From: Reticulitermes lucifugus
Lineage: Eukaryota; Arthropoda; Insecta; Blattodea; Rhinotermitidae
Assembly (NCBI GenBank): GCA_026260175.1
Contig: JAKCWW010000530.1
Span: 59,687-85,920, forward strand
Reading direction: 5' to 3'
Length of the DNA: 26,234 nt
A model generated the notes under the pieces. It worked only from the letters and a program-made list of their open reading frames with translations, was not told the origin of the DNA and did no database searches. The position numbers were made by a program, and so were the translations under genes. This document shows positions 1 through 9,130 of this stretch, one piece after another (positions within the stretch are counted from its first letter, which is position 1; each line of letters begins with the position of its first letter).

Positions 1-66
1 GCCTCAACCTCCTGTAACCCTAAGGGCCTGTCCAGGCCTGTAATGGGATTGCTTTACCTTTTACCA
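1..66 (+). mobile_element. SINE 3' end, cut by the window edge
   Basis: The first 66 bases read as a SINE 3' end: a GCCTCAACCTCCTG block, a GGCCTGT..AGGCCTGTAA block, and then a GGGATTGCTTTACCTTTTACC-like tail. The same order of blocks ends the minus-strand SINE at 19225-19494 (GCCTCAACATCCTGG, TCAGGCCTGTA, GGATTGCTTTACCTAC), so the two belong to one family. The tRNA-like head lies outside the window. The right boundary is approximate because no target-site duplication can be tested. Confidence 0.65.
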
Positions 67-1139
67 GTTCCAAAATAAATTTAATGTTGGTTGTAAATGC
101 TTTCAGAATTTACAACAAATCCAAATGCAACACTTCAGTGTTTGGTAGGGTTCAGTGAAGATTTGTCGTATACAAATCAAGTGAATAAAATCTTCATGTA
201 TTCATTCCAGTATCACAAGCAAATATTTTTATGAACTACGAACTTAGTTACATCTTTTATTGTGCTACTTCGGCGACTGCATGAGTCACAAACGTTAATG
301 GCAATAAACAATCTGATATCAGCTTCAAAATCACATCAGTTTAGTTGTGTTTGGTTTCCATGAAGGAGATGACTGTGCCCCTGTTAAAGACAAGCCTTCC
401 TTTACAACGCATTTTTCAACAATAACACGTGCATCATCATACAAACTTGTTGAATGAAATCCATTGAGTCTTAAGTTTACTTAGTTACATTTAACAACGC
501 TTGCAATGAACTGTACAAAATGCCAAGCAGAATTTACTTTAAAATAATACCACATTTTATGGAGAGCGTTTTGTTTTGAATCTGGTTGAAAACGTCTGCA
601 TGTTTTCAGCAGGTGGTCTCTTGTTTAGTAGCAAACATATAATATGATTTTCATATTATTAGTAGAAGAGTGCCGTAACAAAATGAGTGGTAAGTTTGAT
701 TAAACTTGTGGCTATATGAAACACCATCAACAACTCTGTCCTTCAAGAGCAAGCGATTCAAATTTTTCTGCTTCATTGCAATATAATGCCTGCACATCTA
801 GTTGTTATTTACTTCGTAACTTATGTAATACTGTTTCAAAATACAAATTTCTTTATAACTAATACAGTCATGATTTTGTTAAGTTGTACTCATAGGATTA
901 AACATTGGCCATGTATCTCTTGTCTACAGCCTCGTTTATTTAAGTTCTTAAAACAGTGGTTCTTGCAAACGTAAACTTGATGCATCTTTGGTAATGCTGA
1001 CACAATTGCTTGTGCTCTTGAAATGGAAATTGTTCAATATAATTACCATAAACAATTTGTGAGACATAAGTTACGAAGCATAAAACAACTAAACAAATTT
1101 TCTTGCCTTAACACTGAATGTCTTGGAAACAACTAAATA
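67..1139. other. AT-rich spacer, no supported gene
   Basis: This stretch has only short open frames, the longest being 62 codons at 786-974, with no recognisable domain and strongly AT-driven composition. No tRNA boxes, long poly(A) tail or inverted repeat was seen. Confidence 0.5.
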
Positions 1140-1807
1140 GCAAATTGACATGATATTAAAACCAACAAATTCACGTAAGTGTATGAAAGTGTATTATACA
1201 CATTGTATACCTGCTACATGTTTCGGCCACTCATGTGGCCATCTTCATGGAGGTGCATTACAAACAATACATACATAGAAATATTACAGAAGTTAATGGA
1301 ACCAATCCACAGATACGAAATATTTAATTTTAAAAAATATATGGCTCAAATTTTATATTAGAGATTAAAATACAGATAAAATATTTATGATTGTTTGGCT
1401 GGGTAGTGAATAGTATGTGTGTAGCAAATCACCATCCAAACGAGGATGTGTTGATGTTAGCTGTATGAAGAGTGTTCTGCCATACTGCTAACATAACACA
1501 TCTTTGTTTGGATGGTGGTTTACTATACACATACTATTCACTACACATCGAATCAATCACAAACACTTTATCTGTATTTTAGTCTCTAATATATAATTTA
1601 AGCCACATATTTTTTAAAATTCAATATTTTATATCTGTGGATTGGTTCCATTAACTTCTGTAATATTTAGATGTATGTATTCTTTGTAATGCACCTCCCT
1701 GAAGATGGCCACATGAGTGGCCGAAACATGTAGCAGGTATACAGTGTGTATAATACTTTCATACACGTACGTGCATTTGCTGGCTTTAATATCATACCTA
1801 ATTGCTC
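1140..1807. repeat. Giant inverted repeat (foldback) built on a hammerhead-like motif
   Basis: The left arm (about 1140-1467) is the reverse complement of the right arm (1481-1807). By eye the arms are close to 90% identical over about 320 bp with a few small indels, and they are separated by a 13-nt loop at 1468-1480. Each arm contains the block GGCCAC-ATGA-GTGGCC followed by GAAACATGTAGCAGG, next to CTGAAGA in the right arm and CATGAAGA in the left. The arms encode no recognisable protein; a 60-codon frame at 1179-1361 is incidental. The outer limits are fuzzy because similarity fades near GCAAATTG / CAATTAGG. A transcript in either direction would fold into a long hairpin. Likely origin is a head-to-head dimer of a PLE-type or other non-autonomous terminal sequence (inference). 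Confidence 0.9.
1699..1731 (+). ncRNA. Hammerhead-ribozyme-like motif in the right arm of the foldback
   Basis: The sequence reads CTGAAGA, one unpaired T, a 6-bp stem GGCCAC/GTGGCC with an ATGA loop, then GAAAC. CUGANGA and GAAA are the two conserved strands of the hammerhead core, and the stem sits where stem II belongs. A canonical core has no extra base between CUGANGA and stem II, so activity is doubtful. The partner copy in the left arm (1218-1249, minus strand) has CATGAAGA in place of CTGAAGA. Confidence 0.5.
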
Positions 1808-2799
1808 AAGGCACGGTTATAGATCATTTAAAATTCAGCAAATTGATACTTTTTTCCCCAGTCATTTCGTCGATGAAACAAGTTAAGAGTTAAACACAAC
1901 TTGTGAAGTGTTAGTACTTTCCTTTCGGACTGGCATGCCAAGGACAGCAACTATTATATTCTAATAAGTACGAATATTGCTAGGCACCAACAAGAAAAGT
2001 GGGTTCACTTTAACCCTTTACAGTATAGTGGTTACTATACGTGCCGACGAGTTTAACACTAAAAACGTTTAATTTTGCCCACAGAGTGTACCTATGGGTT
2101 TCGGGTAAATCTCACCAATACAACCTTTATTTCCATATACAGCAAGTACCGAGTGGTCCTTCTTATAAAAGCGCACTGAGTTTTCTGTGACGTAAAAATG
2201 AGTCCTTAAATGTAATGTAGATTAATTTTAAACTTCAAAGGTTTAAATTGTTTTAAGTACTTTAACGTAACAACCAAACCCACAATTAATTCCTGCGTAG
2301 GTCATGAACAGTTGTCTAAACCTATGTTTGACTTTGTGTGGAAAAGAGATTTTCAAATGGATATTTCGCATTCGATAAGGCGTGACTTCTCAAAGAATTT
2401 ATAACATACAGACACAGCCATAAAATAAGATATAATTTAATGTTACAAATTTGATTATAATGAAGCGAGACCAGACAAGGACTGTCACTATAACATTTAT
2501 TCCTCAACAAAAGAATTACTTGTGGACAACTTCTAAAGGTTCATTGATGTAACATTTTTTCTATGAAAATTATTATTATTACTATATTAATATTATATTG
2601 ATACTGCAAAACCTACTGCATTACAACGTAGCCTCTATTCGAATATGCATGTGTACATATTTACGTAGATATAGCTATGAACAAACATTCAAGAACAGGC
2701 TTCCATGTCGCATTTATAAATCACTGAATATGTTTGTGGTGGAATTAATTGGGGTGACTCTAGAAGCTACTCATAGGCTTGAGCTTTAAGTGCGTTTTG
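1808..2799. other. AT-rich spacer, no supported gene
   Basis: No domain, tRNA box or clear repeat could be recognised. The open frames at 2322-2510 (minus) and 2598-2789 (plus) are about 60 codons long and look random. Confidence 0.45.
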
Positions 2800-3030
2800 G
2801 ATACACAGTCACTAAATGAATGGCTACGACCCGGACGACATAGATTCAATCCCCTGTTATATAAGGGATTTTTATCTTCGCCCCTGCCTTCAGACTGGCT
2901 TTACAGCCCACTCAAACTCCCATTCAATGGGTATCAGGGTAAATCGAGCGAATCGTAAAGCTCAGCACTCATTTCCATTGAGCGCCAAGGTTTAAACAGT
3001 GTGAAGCTTTGTCGCCATTTTCCATATGTC
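2800..3030 (+). mobile_element. Decayed tRNA-derived SINE
   Basis: A degenerate Pol III B box (GATTCAATCCCC at about 2843-2854) is followed by GGGATTTTTATCTTCG, CCTTCAGA, CACTCAAACTCCCATTCAATG, GGTATCAGGGTAAA and a GAGCGCCAAGG block. This order of blocks matches an arthropod SINE body I recognise from memory (GGGATTTTTCTCG ... CACTCA...CC ... TTGAGTA ... GGGTAAA). The A box is too eroded to identify. The boundaries are approximate and no target-site duplication was found. Confidence 0.55.
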
Positions 3031-3145
3031 ACCATATGGTGCTTAAACATAGGAGTAACCGTAACTGTATTTTAATGCTAAAAGTCAACAGTTTCGGACA
3101 GATGTATTCAAATTATTATACCAACAAAGTGTACATTAATATTTT

Positions 3146-3172
3146 GTTCCGGTAAAAGCGTACCGTCTTCAG
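3146..3172 (-). ncRNA. Degenerate hammerhead-like motif
   Basis: On the minus strand CTGAAGA is followed by one C, a GGTA/TACC stem with a CGCTTT loop, and GGAAC in place of GAAAC. The layout matches the other motif copies in the window, but the substitution in the second core strand argues against activity. Confidence 0.35.
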
Positions 3173-3351
3173 GGAGCACAATATGCCACGTTTAAAACCA
3201 ACTGCCAGTTTTTTTATATTAGTCTCATCGTGCATTTTACGATTCAATGTTTAAAAATCCAACAAAATGCACTTCACTTTCACTTTAAGATGTATTAATT
3301 AATTAGCATGTATTAATTAACAAAAACATATGTAGGGGTTAATTAATACAT

Positions 3352-3470
3352 AAATAACTAACTCCATGGAGCAGAGTCCTTCTTGAGAAGCTAACAGGTC
3401 GTCAGCTAGACAAGAAATTCCCCGCGTTTTATGGAACCCGAAGGTTCATTACCGCACTCACAAGAGCCCG
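3352..3470 (-). pseudogene. LINE 3' end fragment (family B), last 13 codons plus 3' UTR
   Basis: On the minus strand this starts GGGCTCTTGTGAGTGCGGTA and encodes the C-terminal end [16 protein letters not shown] stop at 3429-3431 and a 3' UTR follow, ending CTCCATGGAGTTAGTTA. The larger copy at 20443-20909 has the same terminal peptide, UTR and TTAG-type tail. It is a severely 5'-truncated non-LTR retrotransposon copy in the core of a palindromic element. Its UTR retains a GACGACCTGTTAGCTTCTC stretch that is missing from the 20.4 kb copy. Confidence 0.8.
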
Positions 3471-3584
3471 TTAATTACTACATATTAAAGTGAAAGTGAA
3501 GTGCATTTTGTTGGTTTTTTAAACATTCAACTGCCAGTGATAAGCTAATGTGCATTTAGTTGGTATAGGAAACTGAATACATTG

Positions 3585-4622
3585 CTCTAAAAATGGACGG
3601 ATTGGACAACCTTAAAATAGTTTCTTATAGGTCTATTACAGAAAACCACCAAAATGCCTAGTACATAACCAACTCGCAACAAATAAATAAGTCTAATTCA
3701 TATAAAATTACGGCAACAGGTGTTAAAAAAATAACACTTCGTAACAATAATAAGGTAGATTTAAAAAACCATAGTCAATTTTTCGTTACTAGTATAAGGC
3801 CTTTAATGGTATTTTACATAACTTGGGATCCTCTAGTTATCATGAAGTAGAACGTTCACTGCATGTAAAGCACAGATTCAAATATAATGGCAAATTGCGT
3901 GATGGCTAAACTTAGCCGAAACATGTACCAATAGGACACTGAAAAAAATAGATGCTTCTGCGACTATGATTATTTCTTGATATAATTTTAATGGCATAGT
4001 CTAAGACTATAAGCTATTTGAAAGTCAAAAGTTCAAACCTATGCTTCTGGAACGTTAATTTTATTTTGTTTCATTCATATCCTAAGGTATTGTAAATAAA
4101 GGTATATATAAAGAAGTTTCGAAAGACGGACATGTTCTAAAAATAGGAAGAGAGTATTATGTAATTGCATTCACAAGATCGAAAGTATTTCCTAATCATA
4201 CAGGCTACACCTCACCTGATGAAAATTCCTGTATCATGAAAAGTTTGCCTCCTTTAATAACTACAAAATTGTCTTAAATATTTTTCGACTTAAGACATTA
4301 TTTTTTGGAATATCTTTAACATGCAAAAGTGTAAGAACTTACTTGCGTGTAAAGTAGCTACTGTATTCCCCAACTTAGATCAAATTTAGGGTCGTTCAAC
4401 AAATCTTACAAATAACACAGAGCGGTAAATTTCATCTAAACTCCGTTAGCGTTACAAGTATTGTTGTATAAGTGTCGACACAAAACAACATGGATGGAAG
4501 AACGAAGCAAAACGTATCTGAAGTATTATTGCAAATGCACAAAAACCACTACGCCTATTCATTCGTTAAGGAAATAGTGAAAATATCGTGGACTTTAAAA
4601 ATAACACACAAAACACGCATGT
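3585..4622. other. AT-rich spacer apart from one motif
   Basis: Nothing coding can be supported. The only structured signal is the hammerhead-like motif at 3899-3928. The 81-codon frame that begins at 4472 runs through a CA/TA microsatellite and is not credible. Confidence 0.45.
3899..3928 (+). ncRNA. Partial hammerhead-like motif (solo)
   Basis: GTGATGGCTAAACTTAGCCGAAACATGTACC has a GGCTAA/TTAGCC stem directly before CGAAACATGT. The 5' core strand is reduced to GTGATG in place of CTGANGA. It looks like a solo remnant of a PLE-type terminal sequence. Confidence 0.35.
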
Positions 4623-4626
4623 ACAT

Positions 4627-4663
<37 letters not shown>

Positions 4664-4669
4664 CACACA
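4623..4669. repeat. Compound (CA)n(TA)n microsatellite
   Basis: A run of CA dinucleotides passes into a run of TA and then back to short ACAC. This is a simple repeat with no coding meaning. Confidence 0.95.
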
Positions 4670-6225
4670 GGCCTAAATGTAAATGGAATAGCATCTGAAG
4701 TAACGGTTTGTTCTTAGTTACTGACAGTCATTTTTCCAGTCGCCTTAACCATTGTTTTGTAACCATCTTGTCACTACTGGTGTCAAAACAGTCATCCCTT
4801 CTGCTCTAAAATTATACCCGAAAAAAATTCTACTTTTTGTCAGAATGTGTACTTAAGCCTTACTACACTACGGAAGACATAATGTTGTTTAAAAGCACTG
4901 GCCTATCTCTTTACTATTCATATTAGTCTATCGATGATGTTTGAAAATACCACTGAAAGAAATGTCTTCTGCCATCCATCGACTATTAGCAACTTGTTAC
5001 TTTTCAGTAACATATGTTCGTTACCATATACATTATATTACTTTTCGTTGTATTTTGGATTATTTAAGGCACTGCGCCTCCATCGTCAATGCAGAAGTTT
5101 ACCCTAAAGAGGGGGGCAGTATGTTCCTCCGAAAGGCTGATTTTCATGTACCAAATTCCCAACACGTTGTCATATCCCAAAAGACCACAACATTAATCTT
5201 TATCGACGTAAAAATCACAAACCTCTACAAGCTCATTTTATTTTAAGCTTTACTTCTGTGTGTCAACATTTCGATTCCTTTCGATGCCGTACCTGCTTAT
5301 CCTCACATAATAGCAGACAAAAATAAAATAATGAAGATATTTAGCAAGTAACTGTGTGTTTATTAAGACAACTGACGCTGACATGCAAGTACGTAACGGA
5401 ATACTGTCGTGAAAAAAGCTACGGCCGTCTTCTTCCACACAGTAACACACTCACTATCCCTGATCAGTTTGTCTCTCTCCACGCTATATATATATATATC
5501 ATTTGCAGTTCAAATGGCCTCATTAAATAATCCTAGAACTAATTAAAGTACACACATATGTGTACATATAGGCCTACATTTGTAGCAAGTAACACATATA
5601 ATTTATCGCAATAGATTTCAACAGAAATACCACATTTCACAGAAACACGAGCGAATGCTGCATGCTACTTATCCTATACACAATAAAACTCCCTGTGAGA
5701 CAAAGTGTATTGGGGATGCTATACTTCTGTTCATTCCCGAAACGTACATGTATCTTCGTTATAACGGACCATCGATTCTTCTTTTTCACAGACTTGTGCT
5801 ATTTGTCCACAAACTGAGAGCGCTTTTTTGTACCACTGTATTGTGTCTTATCTCATGCGGTTGACAAATCTACCTTCCTTTTTAGAAAATGATCAGACGT
5901 CCGTTTCCTCTCACAGTCAAAAAAATCTGAAGCCAATTGTTCCATGTCTGTCCTGTCTTATAAGCTACAGTTTATATTCCACAATGATTCCATACACGTG
6001 TTGACGTAGTATAAATGACAAGTGAAATAACTCATCCACAGCAACAAATTTTCTTTAAAAACTTGTGTGATTATGCTATTCGTAAAACAGAAAATATAGG
6101 GTATATGCATAAGAGAAAAGTTCGGTATATCTGAGTAGAGCCTTACCTAAAACTTATTACAGTTTCTAGAAGTTTCTTTGTATGCGTAGCTACCTTAAAA
6201 TTAACCAAAAAAATACTCTTCTTCT
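4670..6225. other. AT-rich spacer with a short TA repeat
   Basis: A (TA)n tract lies at about 5485-5499. The longest frame (101 codons, 4941-5246) has no recognisable domain and is overlapped by equally open frames nearby. Nothing else was recognised. Confidence 0.45.
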
Positions 6226-6302
6226 TACCACCACCACTACTAGGGTACTACCACTGTTACTACTACTGCTACTACTTCTACTACTACTACTAATAATAAT
6301 AA
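6226..6302. repeat. Imperfect (TAC/CCA)n to (TAA)n trinucleotide repeat
   Basis: Long runs of CCA, ACT/TAC and finally TAA units with interruptions are seen. A second tract of similar units lies about 310 bp downstream. Confidence 0.9.
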
Positions 6303-6614
6303 CCATACTCTAAAAAGCATTCCTAAGTATTAAAAGAAAATAAAAACAAACTTTTTGTGGGACGCCAGTCTCAGAACACATAATCAAGCGGTTCTTTCAA
6401 CAAATGTTAGAACATCTCAGTGACGTTCTTCATACACGTCCCTCAGATATCAGGCTCAAAAATGCACTTTCAGAAAAATATTCTCGTAATATTGGCATAT
6501 AAATTGTCTTTTATGTAGAAGTTTTTTTATTATAACTGTAAAGAATTATAGAGTTCCATCATAATCTGTAAGACTCATTCATTGCCTGAAGTACCTGACT
6601 ATAATATTGTGACT

Positions 6615-6679
6615 AGATGATGATGATACTCATATTACTACTTATACTACTACTACTACCAATAATAATAATAATAATG
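6615..6679. repeat. Imperfect (GAT)n-(TAC)n-(AAT)n trinucleotide repeat
   Basis: GATGATGATGA is followed by TAC units and an (AAT)n tract. It is similar in make-up to the tract at 6226-6302. Confidence 0.9.
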
Positions 6680-6784
6680 CAGTTAAATTCGGTTCTTTAT
6701 TAACGTCCTGAGTCAACAGACAAGCGGCCAATTATATCAGTAATAAGGATGACGACGATCTAAGTGTTCTGCGATGTGTGGCTC

Positions 6785-6935
6785 TGTCGTTGTCTGAATA
6801 GTTCCTGACGTTTTGAAGGGACGTAGTGCCATCATCTTCAGAGTCTAGCAGTCTAAGAACAAGATATTATGCTCCTTCGAACGTCGGGAGCTACACTCCC
6901 AACAACACGGCGTTACATCCAGAAGACAGATCTTT
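6785..6935 (-). mobile_element. DVTPCS-family repeat fragment with hammerhead-like segment
   Basis: On the minus strand the sequence begins CTGTCTTCTGGATGTAACGCCGTGT, the same block seen at 14485, 23310 and (as ATCTTCTGCGACGTGACGCC) 13700. Downstream come CCGACGTTCGAAGGAG and then CTGAAGATGATGGCA...CTTCAAAACGTCAGG, which resembles CTGAAGA-stem-GAAACGT. I recognise the translated block (AVFWDVTPCSLV-type) as a common insect interspersed repeat from memory but cannot assign its class. Confidence 0.6.
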
Positions 6936-7207
6936 GGACAGTACTTTAATTGTGAAGAGTCATAAATCTGAAATAATTACTACCGTAGGGTCGCCTTCAG
7001 TTCGTGTTTGGAATATCTTTTGGTGAAGTCCTACAGTCGACTATTCTCATCTACGTTTTTCTATGTTTTGTCAGTCTTTCTGGGTCCAAATTGAATCAGT
7101 ATGAAAAATTAACTGCAATCTGTCTGTCCAATTCATCGTCGAAAAGCATGTAAACATACTGAAATTTCCTTCAATAATGTGTGAAATGTAAAAAAAAAAA
7201 TAATTTT

Positions 7208-7225
7208 ACCACCACCACCACCACC
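7208..7225. repeat. (CCA)n microsatellite
   Basis: Six CCA/ACC units follow an A-rich stretch. Confidence 0.9.
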
Positions 7226-7850
7226 AAAAATTCATATATTGATACAAATTACAACAATTAATTTCCTACTTTACAGAAAACATAATAGATCTCCACTACA
7301 AAGACAATTGACCCAATACTGCTTAGAGAGATAATCGATGTTGGCATTTAGAATCTTACGAAACACATAAATACACTGTACGGGCAAAATGCGGAGTTTT
7401 TAATGTTACAGCGGATGGTACACAAATAAAAGCTGAGCTTTCATGGGTCACGCAAAAGCCGAATATACAAAAATGTCAGTGGATGTAGCATGATATGTGC
7501 TTAATTATCAAAAATAATATAATTACGTACGTATTACCGCCTCGAACTCGTACTTAGAACGTAACTGTGTCTGGTGCAAACATTCCGAGGTTTTCAAAAA
7601 CAAATAACTCGAGCATGCAAACGTGATAAATACATCCCTAGGGTATAAAAACCCCAGTTCAACTTAGGGCACACCTTGACGAAAACCGTTTTAATGGCAG
7701 CCACAGAAATGTAATACAGACACAAATGAGAAACAAATTAGGGGACATTTCAAAATCTGAACCTATATTATTCGTATTTTTTAAATATCATGCAAAAAAA
7801 GGCAATAGAATGCGCCGAAATTTTCTTGATAGATTTCCACTTACATCTGA
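7226..7850. other. AT-rich spacer, nothing recognised
   Basis: No convincing frame, tRNA box or repeat arm was found between the microsatellite and the SINE that begins at 7860. Confidence 0.45.
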
Positions 7851-7859
7851 ACCTACCCT

Positions 7860-8138
7860 ATTTTTGTGAAGGGCCCCGCAGCAGATGCTACGGACGCACC
7901 GCAGCCTTGAGGCTTATTGTGCAACCCTGTGATGAAGATGATAAAGTTTTTTTCGTTTTTCCGAGTAATGGAGCACCGGTGGAATAAAAATGACAAGGGA
8001 AAACCGAGGTACTCGGGGAAAACCTGTCCCAGTGCCACTTTTTCCACCACACATCCCACATGGACTGACCCGGGATCAAACCCGGGCCTCCGCAGTGAGA
8101 GGCAGGCGACTAACCGCCTGAGCCATGGCACGGCCTGC
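7860..8138 (-). mobile_element. tRNA-Glu-derived SINE with imperfect target-site duplication
   Basis: Read on the minus strand, the head has an A box (TGGCTCAGGCGG), an anticodon-arm region GCCTCTCACTGCGGAGGC and a B box (GGGTTTGATCCCGGG). This resembles tRNA-Glu with a CTC anticodon. The SINE body follows (GGGATGTGTGGTGGAAAAAGTGGCA, GAGTACTCGGTTTTCC, GGGTTGCACAATAAGCC, GCATCTGCTGCGGGGCCC), ending with a short A run (T run at 7860-7865 on plus). Flanks ACCTACCCT (7851-7859) and ACTTACCCT (8139-8147) differ at one position and look like a target-site duplication. The 95- and 65-codon frames across it are repeat-borne, not genes. The element depends on LINE machinery in trans (family knowledge). 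Confidence 0.88.
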
Positions 8139-8147
8139 ACTTACCCT

Positions 8148-8839
8148 TACTAGCTCTGTCCTTGTTTAGTAGTGTCAATGACAATAAGCCTGTCCTGTCA
8201 TCTGTTAACAACTCCGGCTGATCTCAAAGCGAATTTATTAGCTCCAATGCATATATATAAAGCAAACATACGTCCTTCTTCTAAAAGTGTTATTATGGAA
8301 GTATCAATACTTTGTGTGGGACTTACGTAGGAATGTCCATCGATATAGGATTTCATAACGGTATTGGAGGTGGTCATATCGATATCGAAACGCAATGTCG
8401 CTTTAAAAATTTTTACTTCCTCCCGTACCTACATAACTTCAGTCGTAAGCATCATTCGCATATTTTGCTAGTTTCTGACTTGAAAATTCTAGTACATCAT
8501 TTTACAATGTAGTGTAACCTTCTGCTATTATCTAATTTAAAAGTGTCTGCTTAGATGTCAGTGATAACATCGGGTGATATATCGTGGTCGGCTACTTATG
8601 TGTTCATTTTCCCATCGCTGAAACGGGGGAAAAAATACAGGTTTGTCGCAGTCGTAGTAGCAGTAACGATAGTATTAAAAATGCTCATTCCCTGTTAGAT
8701 TTATTCTCATTAGCGCATATTTTATTCCCGTAAATGAAAAAATCATTCCCGCTTGCTACGCCTATAATAAAGTGCATAAAGCGCAACTAGTAAACTACTA
8801 CAGAAAACTTCAAGAGCGACTCAGACAAGCATTTATGTG
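8148..8839. other. Spacer between two SINEs
   Basis: Short frames of about 65 codons on both strands at 8198-8512 overlap each other and show no motif. The ATCGATATCG words are minor palindromes only. Nothing else was recognised. Confidence 0.4.
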
Positions 8840-9130
8840 CAAGATAACAGGTGCAGTCGTCCCTGTGCATGCTGTGAAGTCATATGGGGGGTGGAGGTAC
8901 AGCTCCACTTACTCTTAATCTCGGCACTAGACAGAGGTTGATGTTCAATCCCACGCCCCTGCCGCTTTACCCATTGGGAGATGCCGGTACGCCGTTGATA
9001 CAAGGTCGTGTAGCTCCAGACCCAGTTTCTACGAAGTGGGGAAGAGACAAATATCTTGCCCCTGCCGGGAATCGAACCACAATTCCTCGGTTGTCCATGC
9101 CGTAGTGTAGTCAGTTTTCACTAGCCCACT
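8840..9130 (-). mobile_element. tRNA-derived SINE (arthropod body type)
   Basis: On the minus strand a B box (GTGGTTCGATTCCCGG, about 9065-9080) follows a degenerate A-box region (GGGCTAGTGAAAACTGA). The body includes GGGTAAAGCGGCAGGGGCGTGG, CTAGTGCCGAGATTAAG, TGGAGCTGTACCTCCACCCCCCC and TGACTTCACAGCATG. The last three blocks match a 3' body that I know from insect SINEs (AGTGCCGAGGTCA...GCTCTACCTCCATGCCCCCC). The 73-codon plus-strand frame at 8884-9105 is antisense to the repeat and is not a gene. Ends are approximate and no duplication was found. Confidence 0.72.

Larger units (their letters stand above)
3101..3584. repeat. Nested palindromic element carrying a LINE tail
   Basis: Two inverted-repeat layers are visible. 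The outer arms are 3101-3140 and 3545-3584, roughly 80% matching. The inner arms are 3242-3302 and 3471-3530, about 60 bp each with few mismatches. A GTGCATTTNGTTGG-like word occurs in all four arms (complement at 3121-3134 and 3259-3272; direct at 3501-3514 and 3550-3563). A smaller palindrome, ATGTATTAATTAAC / GTTAATTAATACAT, lies at 3308-3352. An exact 11-bp direct repeat, CAACTGCCAGT, occurs at 3199-3209 and 3528-3538 and brackets the inner part. The core contains a minus-strand LINE 3' tail (3352-3470). The order of insertion is unresolved. Confidence 0.75.

Noticed and set aside
4472..4717. 81-codon plus frame
   Set aside because: The second half is a translated CA/TA microsatellite (alternating HT and IY).
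8060..8138. Possible functional tRNA-Glu gene
   Set aside because: The tRNA-like part is continuous with a SINE body and short A tail and its acceptor stem does not close.
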